From Polynucleobacter sp. 80A-SIGWE (GTDB taxonomy: Bacteria > Pseudomonadota > Gammaproteobacteria > Burkholderiales > Burkholderiaceae), in the NCBI RefSeq assembly GCF_018882295.1, contig NZ_JACVOR010000002.1:806001-870000 (forward strand): a stretch of 64,000 nucleotides of DNA, given 5' to 3'. A program made the translations under genes and the position numbers. Shown here piece after piece: positions 57,970-64,000 of this stretch. The notes under the pieces were generated by a model, which saw only the letters and a list, made by a program, of their open reading frames with translations, was not told where the DNA came from and made no database searches. The number at the start of each line of letters is the position of its first letter. The first letter of the stretch is position 1.

Positions 57970-58964
57970 GTCTTTAAGCCCTGCTTCTTCTCCATGTTAC
58001 TGAGCATCCATTTAGCAAATGCCAGCACAACAAAGGTAATTATGAAAAGTGCCAAACCTAATGCGAACAAAGAAGATAAATGATTACCTGCCTCAGCTTC
58101 GCCAAACTCATTTGCCAGGGTCGATGCAATTGAGGTTCCTGGTGCAAATAAGGAAGGCGATAAACGTTGTGCATTACCAATCACAAAGGTTACTGCCATC
58201 GTTTCACCGAGCGCCCTGCCTAACCCCAGCATTACACCGCCGATGACGCCTGCTTTGGTATATGGAAGAACTATATTCTTTACCACTTCCCAAGTTGTAC
58301 AGCCGATACCATATGCCGACTCTTTTAAAACTGGAGGAACGATTTCAAACACATCACGCATTACGGAGGCAATGAATGGCAGAATCATCATCGCGAGAAT
58401 CAAACCTGCGCAAAGAACACCGATACCATTAAATGCACCTGAAAATAGAATTCCTAAACCAGGAATCTGGCCTAGTGTTGCAGCTAATGCTGGCTGAATA
58501 TATTCAGCAAACAGCGGCGCAAAGATGAAAAGGCCAAACATACCGTAGATGATGGATGGCACTGCTGCCAGCAACTCTACCGCTGTACCCAATGGTCTGC
58601 GTAAGGGGCCAGGACAAAGCTCTGTAAGAAAGACTGCGATACCAAAACTTAATGGTACGGCTATTAGCAAGGCAATTAAAGAAGTTACTAAGGTGCCGTA
58701 GATGGCAATGAGGCCGCCAAACTCACCATTAACAATATCCCACTCTTGAGTAAAGAAAAATCCCGGTCCAAAAGTACTCAATGCTGGCCAAGCATTACTG
58801 ACCAAAGAAATCATGATGCCAAGCAAGGCGATTAACACGGACAAAGCAAAAAATTGCGTAATCCCGTGAAACAGGAAATCTTGAATACGCTGCAGCTTAG
58901 CAATTCGAAGCGCTTGCGGCGTCGGTGCTGAATGAGACTGGGTGGATTCAATCATAAATTGCAC
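57966..58964 (-). CDS. pstC: Phosphate ABC transporter permease PstC
   Basis: 332 aa, six helices after an N-terminal cytoplasmic segment; [20 protein letters not shown] is the EAA loop and [14 protein letters not shown] is the conserved helix in the Pst family. Met4 is an alternative start. Confidence 0.93.
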   Translation of the reverse strand: MQFMIESTQSHSAPTPQALRIAKLQRIQDFLFHGITQFFALSVLIALLGIMISLVSNAWPALSTFGPGFFFTQEWDIVNGEFGGLIAIYGTLVTSLIALLIAVPLSFGIAVFLTELCPGPLRRPLGTAVELLAAVPSIIYGMFGLFIFAPLFAEYIQPALAATLGQIPGLGILFSGAFNGIGVLCAGLILAMMILPFIASVMRDVFEIVPPVLKESAYGIGCTTWEVVKNIVLPYTKAGVIGGVMLGLGRALGETMAVTFVIGNAQRLSPSLFAPGTSIASTLANEFGEAEAGNHLSSLFALGLALFIITFVVLAFAKWMLSNMEKKQGLKT

Positions 58965-58980
58965 TTATTTAAATATTGAA

Positions 58981-59005
58981 ACAGCCCCACTTTCAGTGGA
59001 GCTGT
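58981..59005 (-). terminator. Hairpin between pstS and pstC (attenuator-like)
   Basis: Stem ACAGC-C-CCACT with AGTGG-A-GCTGT, loop TTC. On the minus strand the hairpin is followed by TTTC only, so readthrough is expected. Such a site lets the binding protein be made in excess of the permease. Confidence 0.6.
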
Positions 59006-59042
59006 TTTTCAGCAATAACTAAGAAATCTTAGTCCTCAATTC

Positions 59043-60065
59043 TTACTTAGTAACAACCTTTGAAAACACATTCTTGCGAATGAAATCAGTAGTTACATCA
59101 GGCATTGGAACGTAATCTAATTCTTCAGCCATTTTCTTGCCATCTTTGAATGCAAAGTCAAAGAACTTAATCACTTCAGCAGCATTAACTTTGTTCTCTG
59201 GATTCTTGTAGATCAAGATAAAAGATGCGCCAGTGATTGGCCATGATTTAGCACCAGAAGCATTGGTAATGAATGTGCCCATACCAGGAATCTTGGACCA
59301 GTCTGTACCAGCTGCTGCTGCTGCAAAAGTAAGGTCATCAGGCTGAACAAATTGACCATCTTTATTCTTCAAAGAAACGCTAGTCATTTTATTTTTCTTG
59401 GCATACGCATACTCAACATAACCAATTGCACCTTTAACACGTGAAACGTTTGCTGCAACACCTTCATTGCCTTTTCCGCCTACAGATGAAGCTGCTGGCC
59501 ATTTAACTGCAGCACCCTCACCAACTGCGTCTTTCCAGTTCTGGCTAACTTTGGCTAAGTAGTTTGTAAAAATTGCAGTAGTTCCAGAGCCATCTGCACG
59601 ATGCACTACAGTAATTGGCAAGTCAGGCATCTTCATGCCTGGGTTATTCAACACAATACGCTTGTCATTCCAGTTAACGATAACGCCCTGAAATATGTCA
59701 GACAAAGTATCTGGAGATAGCTTGAGCTCGTATGGCTTTACACCTTCAACGTTAATTACTGGAACAACACCACCAATAATTGCTGGGAACTGCACCAAAC
59801 CATCTTTTTCTAAATCTTCAAATTTAACTGGATTGTCGCTTGCGCCAAAATCAACAGTCTTTGCTTTAATTTGCTTGATGCCGCCTGAAGAACCAATAGA
59901 CTGATAGTTCATGTTGGAGCCAGTCTTGGCTTTATAAGCTTCAGCCCATTTGGCATAAATTGGGTAAGGGAATGTTGCACCAGCACCAGTCATATCTGCT
60001 GCAAAAGCAACTGGGGCAATTGAAATCGCGCTAATCACTAACGCTTTTTTCAAGAAAGATTTCAT
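59043..60065 (-). CDS. pstS: Phosphate ABC transporter substrate-binding protein PstS
   Basis: 340 aa, signal peptide ending AFA. Phosphate-binding residues are in GAGATFPYPIY, GSSGGIKQI, DFGASDNPV and RADGSGTTAIF. First gene of pstSCAB-phoU-phoB-phoR. A Pho box lies about 60 bp upstream. Confidence 0.95.
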   Translation of the reverse strand: MKSFLKKALVISAISIAPVAFAADMTGAGATFPYPIYAKWAEAYKAKTGSNMNYQSIGSSGGIKQIKAKTVDFGASDNPVKFEDLEKDGLVQFPAIIGGVVPVINVEGVKPYELKLSPDTLSDIFQGVIVNWNDKRIVLNNPGMKMPDLPITVVHRADGSGTTAIFTNYLAKVSQNWKDAVGEGAAVKWPAASSVGGKGNEGVAANVSRVKGAIGYVEYAYAKKNKMTSVSLKNKDGQFVQPDDLTFAAAAAGTDWSKIPGMGTFITNASGAKSWPITGASFILIYKNPENKVNAAEVIKFFDFAFKDGKKMAEELDYVPMPDVTTDFIRKNVFSKVVTK

Positions 60066-60114
60066 GTGGATCGATCCTCAAATTAATACCGCAACATTGC
60101 GATATCAGAACGAT

Positions 60115-60143
60115 ACGACTAGAGTGTGACTCTTTTGTGACAG
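60115..60143 (-). promoter_or_regulatory. Pho box upstream of pstS
   Basis: On the minus strand CTGTCAC-AAAA-GAGTCAC at 60143-60126 (six and four of seven matches), followed by ACTC and a third unit TAGTCGT. TATCGT at 60115-60110, 10 nt after the main pair, is the likely -10. Confidence 0.8.
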
Positions 60144-60180
60144 GCTTTATGGCAAAAATTAATTCAATAAAATCAGCAAC

Positions 60181-61524
60181 TTAAGCGGTTGGCACTAAGT
60201 CAGCGATGCTCTTAGCAGAGCTCATAGCCACATTGCCGTCTTGGGCCTCAACCATGACCCGCAGAACGGGCTCTGTACCTGAGGCGCGGATAAGTACCCT
60301 GCCGGTGCCCTTGAGCTCACTCTCAACCTGACTAATCATGGATTTGAGGGCACTATCAGCCTTCCAGTCGTAGCCAGCCTTGAATTTAATATTCAGAAGC
60401 ACCTGGGGGAAGATTTTTACAGAATCTAGGAGTTGAACCAGACTCTTCTTGGCCTGACTCATGGCGGCAAGGACCTGCAATGCAGCAATGGTGCCATCAC
60501 CGGTTGAGTGCTGATCTAAGCACAAGAGATGTCCCGAGCCTTCACCGCCAATAATCCAGCCTTTTTGTTTGAGCAATTCCAAGACATAGCGATCGCCTAC
60601 ATTGGCGCGCTCAAATCCAATACCCAAACCTTTGATAGCATTTTCTACGGCGAGGTTAGTCATCAAGGTGCCGACCACCCCACCCATTGCTTGACCACGT
60701 TCAATGCGGTCTTTTGCGAGTACGTATAGAAGTTCATCACCATTGAACAATCGACCCGAAGCATCGACCATTTGCAAGCGATCGGCATCACCATCCAAGG
60801 CAATACCAAGATCCGCTTTGGTTTCTTTAACTTTAGCAATTAATGCCTCAGGGGATGTCGCACCAAAGCCATCATTAATGTTGCGGCCATCGGGTTGAAC
60901 ACCAATAGAAATTACTTCTGCTCCAAGTTCATGAAAGACGTGAGGAGCGGTATGGTACGCAGCACCATGTGCACAGTCCACAACCAACTTCATACCTTTG
61001 AGATTGAGCTCACCTGGAAAGGTAGATTTACAAAACTCGATATAACGACCAGCAGCATCATCTAAACGAAATGCCTTACCCAATTCTTTTGAGCTGACGC
61101 AGCCCATCGGTTTTGCAAGCTCGGCTTCGATTGCTAACTCAAACTCATCGGTTAACTTACCGCCTTCAGCGGAGAAGAATTTAATACCGTTATCTTGATA
61201 GGCGTTGTGTGATGCTGAAATCACTACTCCTGCAGATAAGCGCAATGCTTTAGTAAGGTAAGCAACGCCAGGAGTCGGCATTGGGCCACACAACATCACA
61301 TCAACACCAGCAGCAGCAAAGCCAGCCTCTAAAGCAGCTTCCAATAAATAACCAGAAACACGCGTATCTTTACCAATCAAAATCTTGCAACGCTCACCAG
61401 GCTTTGCCTGGCTACTCAGTACTTTGCCGGCAGCATAGCCGAGGCGAGTGATGAATTCCGGAACAATCGGAAATTGCCCTACTTCACCGCGAATGCCATC
61501 AGTACCAAAGTATTGTTTTTTCAT
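60181..61524 (-). CDS. glmM: Phosphoglucosamine mutase
   Basis: 447 aa. Active-site Ser in [18 protein letters not shown], Mg site [11 protein letters not shown], sugar loop GEGSGHL and phosphate loop [15 protein letters not shown]. Converts glucosamine-6-P to glucosamine-1-P for peptidoglycan and LPS. Third in the ftsH-folP-glmM order. Confidence 0.96.
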   Translation of the reverse strand: MKKQYFGTDGIRGEVGQFPIVPEFITRLGYAAGKVLSSQAKPGERCKILIGKDTRVSGYLLEAALEAGFAAAGVDVMLCGPMPTPGVAYLTKALRLSAGVVISASHNAYQDNGIKFFSAEGGKLTDEFELAIEAELAKPMGCVSSKELGKAFRLDDAAGRYIEFCKSTFPGELNLKGMKLVVDCAHGAAYHTAPHVFHELGAEVISIGVQPDGRNINDGFGATSPEALIAKVKETKADLGIALDGDADRLQMVDASGRLFNGDELLYVLAKDRIERGQAMGGVVGTLMTNLAVENAIKGLGIGFERANVGDRYVLELLKQKGWIIGGEGSGHLLCLDQHSTGDGTIAALQVLAAMSQAKKSLVQLLDSVKIFPQVLLNIKFKAGYDWKADSALKSMISQVESELKGTGRVLIRASGTEPVLRVMVEAQDGNVAMSSAKSIADLVPTA

Positions 61525-61564
61525 GGGCTTGATTATAAAACTTGTGTGTATCTAGCCAACCAAG

Positions 61565-62437
61565 TTAGCTCTGGACCGCTTCCCAGAGCTTTAAGGAGTC
61601 AACGGTCTCTTGAACGTCATGGACACGGATGATTCTGGCACCTCGATCAGCAGCCAAAATGGCGGCGGCAACACTGGGTGCTACGCGATCATTGGTATCA
61701 CGACCCGTTAACTTACCCAACATGGATTTACGAGAGATCCCTGCCAAGACTGGATAGCCCAATTGCGAGAATTGATCAAAATCAGCCAGCATCCTGAGGT
61801 TGTGCTCAAGACTCTTTCCAAATCCAAATCCAGGATCAATGGCGACTCTATTTTTAGCAACGCCTTGATTTTCTAGCAAGGTAGCGCGCTCCTGTAGAAA
61901 CGCTTTTACCTCTGCGATGACATCTCGATACTCAGGATCAAATTGCATGGTTTGCGGATCACGTTGCATATGCATTAAAACAATACCGCACTGCTTTTCT
62001 GGATTGCTTTTATCGCTTTCAATGACAGCCTCTACTGCGCCCTCTTGTCGCAAGGCCCAGATGTCATTGACGCAGTCCACTCCGACCTTGAGCGCTTGGC
62101 GCATGGTCTCAGCTTTATAGGTGTCGATTGATAGCGCTACACCACAATCTTTGAGAGCCTCAATGACTGGCAAGACGCGATCTAATTCTTCTTGAAGGGA
62201 GACTGGTTCAGCGCCGGGGCGAGTAGATTCGCCACCGATATCAATCATGTCTGCACCATCAGCAATCATGCGCTCTGCTTGAGCAATAGCATCACTTGGG
62301 GTTCTGAACTTGCCACCATCCGAAAATGAATCTGGTGTGGCATTCAGAATGCCCATGACTAATGGGCGTTGACGTTTACTAAAGTCAAAAAGAAAACGCC
62401 CGCAACGCCATGTTGCGGGCAGTGTTTGCTTCATCAC
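61565..62437 (-). CDS. folP: Dihydropteroate synthase
   Basis: 290 aa. RPLVMGILNATPDSFSDGG (pterin/pyrophosphate loop), DIGGESTRPGAEPV, FDQFSQLGYPVLAGISRKSMLG and the terminal IIRVHDV are DHPS signatures. Joins p-aminobenzoate to dihydropterin pyrophosphate. Codons about 6-14 overlap a strong hairpin with a T-run (see the finding). Met2 is an alternative start. Confidence 0.95.
   Translation of the reverse strand: MMKQTLPATWRCGRFLFDFSKRQRPLVMGILNATPDSFSDGGKFRTPSDAIAQAERMIADGADMIDIGGESTRPGAEPVSLQEELDRVLPVIEALKDCGVALSIDTYKAETMRQALKVGVDCVNDIWALRQEGAVEAVIESDKSNPEKQCGIVLMHMQRDPQTMQFDPEYRDVIAEVKAFLQERATLLENQGVAKNRVAIDPGFGFGKSLEHNLRMLADFDQFSQLGYPVLAGISRKSMLGKLTGRDTNDRVAPSVAAAILAADRGARIIRVHDVQETVDSLKLWEAVQS
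62386..62420 (-). terminator. Terminator-like hairpin inside the start of folP
   Basis: Minus-strand GCCCGCAAC (62420-62412), loop ATGGC, GTTGCGGGC (62406-62398), followed by GTTTTCTTTTTG. A perfect 9-bp GC-rich stem plus T-run, 40 nt after the ftsH stop codon and within the first folP codons. Confidence 0.65.
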
Positions 62438-62459
62438 CTTGCTGTTAGCTTGAAGCTAA

Positions 62460-64000
62460 TTAAGCAGTCGCTGGAGCAGCGCCCGCAGCAGGACCTGGCG
62501 TACCAGCAGAATTACCAAACTGGGTTGCTGGTGGTGGCTTAGGAGCACGTGGTGGACGACCTTCCATGATGTCGGTAATCTGCTCAGCATCGATGGTTTC
62601 CCATTCAAGCAAAGCAGCAACCATCGCTTCAACCTTGTCACGGTTTTGCTCGAGGATAGATCTTGCCAATGCGTATTGACTATCGACCAATGCACGAATC
62701 TCTGCATCAACCTTTTGTTGGGTCAACTCAGAAACTGTCTTCGAGCTAGTACGGCCGAACATGCTTTCAGATTCGGTATCGACGTAGACCATCGTACCCA
62801 AGCTATCGCTCATGCCGTAACGCGTCACCATATCGCGCGCCATTTTGGTGGCACGTTCAAAGTCATTGGATGCGCCTGTACTCATGGAATGCAAGAACAC
62901 TTCTTCAGCAGCGCGACCGCCAAACAAAATGGCCAACTCTTCCATCATGCGATCTTTGTACAAGTTCACACGATCAAACTCAGGAAGTTGCCAAGTAACA
63001 CCAAGCGCCATACCGCGCGGCATGATGGTGACCTTGTGCACTGGATCCGCCTTAGGCAATACCTTAGCAACGACTGCATGACCAGACTCGTGATACGCCG
63101 TATTACGACGCTCTTCCTCACGCATCACTGCAGACTTGCGCTCAGGGCCCATATAGATCTTGTCTTTAGCATCTTCAAAGTCTTTCATATCCACCGCACG
63201 CTTATTACGACGCGCAGCAAACAATGCTGACTCATTAACCAAGTTCGCCAAATCCGCACCTGAGAAACCAGGAGTGCCGCGTGCCAATACAGCTGCATCC
63301 ACATCTGGATCAATCGGAACTTTGCGCATATGCACTTGAAGAATTTGCTCACGACCACGAATGTCTGGCAAGCCAACGTGTACCTGACGATCAAAACGAC
63401 CAGGACGCAATAAGGCGCGATCCAATACATCAGAACGGTTGGTTGCAGCAACAACGATTACACCGCTATTACTTTCAAAGCCGTCCATCTCTACCAGCAT
63501 TTGGTTGAGAGTTTGCTCACGCTCATCATTACCGCCGCCCATACCGGCGCCACGATGACGACCAACCGCATCGATCTCATCAATAAAGATGATGCAAGGA
63601 GAATTTTTCTTAGCATTCTCAAACATGTCGCGCACGCGTGATGCACCGACACCCACAAACATCTCCACGAAGTCTGAACCAGAGATGGAGAAGAATGGAA
63701 CCTTCGCTTCACCCGCAATCGCACGAGCCAGCAAGGTCTTACCAGTTCCCGGAGGGCCTACTAGCAATACGCCATGCGGAATGCGTCCACCAAGCTTTTG
63801 AAACTTTTGCGGATCTTTAAGGAAGTCGACAATCTCAAAGACTTCTTCTTTCGCTTCATCGCAACCAGCAACATCAGCAAAAGTAACTGTGTTGCTGTTC
63901 TCGTCAATCAAACGTGCTTTAGATTTACCGAAAGAGAATGCTCCGCCCTTACCGCCGCCTTGCATCTGACGCATCATGAAGAACCAGAAACCAATAATCA
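62460..64000 (-). CDS. ftsH: ATP-dependent zinc metalloprotease FtsH (N-terminus beyond the window)
   Basis: The frame stays open to base 64000 (the extra residues read [15 protein letters not shown]), so the membrane and periplasmic N-terminal part is missing. AAA domain: Walker A GPPGTGKT, Walker [12 protein letters not shown], second region of homology [20 protein letters not shown]. Protease site HESGH with the later Asp in the [10 protein letters not shown] segment. Ala/Pro-rich C-terminal tail. Degrades membrane proteins and LpxC-type regulators. Confidence 0.96.
   Translation of the reverse strand, partial: IIGFWFFMMRQMQGGGKGGAFSFGKSKARLIDENSNTVTFADVAGCDEAKEEVFEIVDFLKDPQKFQKLGGRIPHGVLLVGPPGTGKTLLARAIAGEAKVPFFSISGSDFVEMFVGVGASRVRDMFENAKKNSPCIIFIDEIDAVGRHRGAGMGGGNDEREQTLNQMLVEMDGFESNSGVIVVAATNRSDVLDRALLRPGRFDRQVHVGLPDIRGREQILQVHMRKVPIDPDVDAAVLARGTPGFSGADLANLVNESALFAARRNKRAVDMKDFEDAKDKIYMGPERKSAVMREEERRNTAYHESGHAVVAKVLPKADPVHKVTIMPRGMALGVTWQLPEFDRVNLYKDRMMEELAILFGGRAAEEVFLHSMSTGASNDFERATKMARDMVTRYGMSDSLGTMVYVDTESESMFGRTSSKTVSELTQQKVDAEIRALVDSQYALARSILEQNRDKVEAMVAALLEWETIDAEQITDIMEGRPPRAPKPPPATQFGNSAGTPGPAAGAAPATA

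Overview
The window looks like chromosomal DNA of a freshwater Burkholderiales bacterium, most like Polynucleobacter. The grounds are moderate GC by eye, very tight packing with short intergenic gaps, typical betaproteobacterial protein sequences, and familiar gene orders: trpS-methyltransferase-dapA-bamC, sucA-odhB-lpd-zapE, relA/tRNA-Val/thrS-infC-rpmI-rplT-pheS-pheT-ihfA-merR/tRNA-Pro, and pstSCAB-phoU-phoB-phoR next to glmM-folP-ftsH. No insertion sequence, prophage, CRISPR array, integrase or rRNA operon was seen. The genus assignment is inference; no database search was possible.

Layout. 1-1.3 kb: 3' part of a RoxA-type ribosomal oxygenase and a small Ala/Pro-rich lipoprotein with a palindromic leader. 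1.3-12.8 kb (minus strand): bamC, dapA, a methyltransferase, trpS, a PHP phosphatase, zapE and the 2-oxoglutarate dehydrogenase genes. 13-14.9 kb: an HTH/pseudo-receiver regulator, an H-NS-like protein, a thioesterase and tRNA-Pro(GGG). 14.9-24.6 kb (minus): the translation cluster plus relA, with an ATC-started infC and a structured infC-rpmI gap. 24.6-34.6 kb: a cation-transporter/hydrolase fusion, succinyl-CoA:acetoacetate CoA-transferase, ETF-ubiquinone oxidoreductase, an MFS carrier, aroC, a CBS protein, YihY, WrbA and DUF2069. 34.6-40.1 kb: small accessory genes, including a histone H1-like protein beside a PPK2 kinase. 40.1-43.3 kb: gltIJKL amino-acid ABC transporter. 43.4-46.2 kb: tRNA-Arg(UCU), tRNA-Pro(UGG), and a TonB-dependent receptor of ZnuD type with a small His/Cys exported partner.

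46.2-60.2 kb is the most interesting part: an almost complete phosphate-starvation locus. It holds pstSCAB-phoU-phoB-phoR, exopolyphosphatase (ppx), a second PPK2, and a compact membrane-lipid remodelling operon. That operon is plcP-like phospholipase C, agt-like glycosyltransferase, diacylglycerol kinase and an OlsB-like ornithine N-acyltransferase, with a divergent PlsC/OlsA-like acyltransferase. Pho boxes (7-bp CTGTCAT-like units repeated every 11 bp) can be read in front of pstS, ppk2, plcP and, back to back, two tiny uncharacterised genes: a GDCCVxC-type Cys-rich protein upstream of ppx, and a 68-residue Lys-tailed protein. The inferred logic is as follows. Low phosphate signals through PhoR/PhoB/PhoU. 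Pst imports phosphate, and Ppx and PPK2 move polyphosphate. PlcP strips phosphate head groups from phospholipids; the diacylglycerol is glycosylated (Agt) or recycled (DgkA), while OlsB plus the acyltransferase make phosphorus-free ornithine lipid. 60.2-64 kb: glmM, folP and the C-terminal part of ftsH.

No intergenic stretch exceeds about 300 bp. The longest, 12796-13083 and 35948-36202, are described in the relevant entries.
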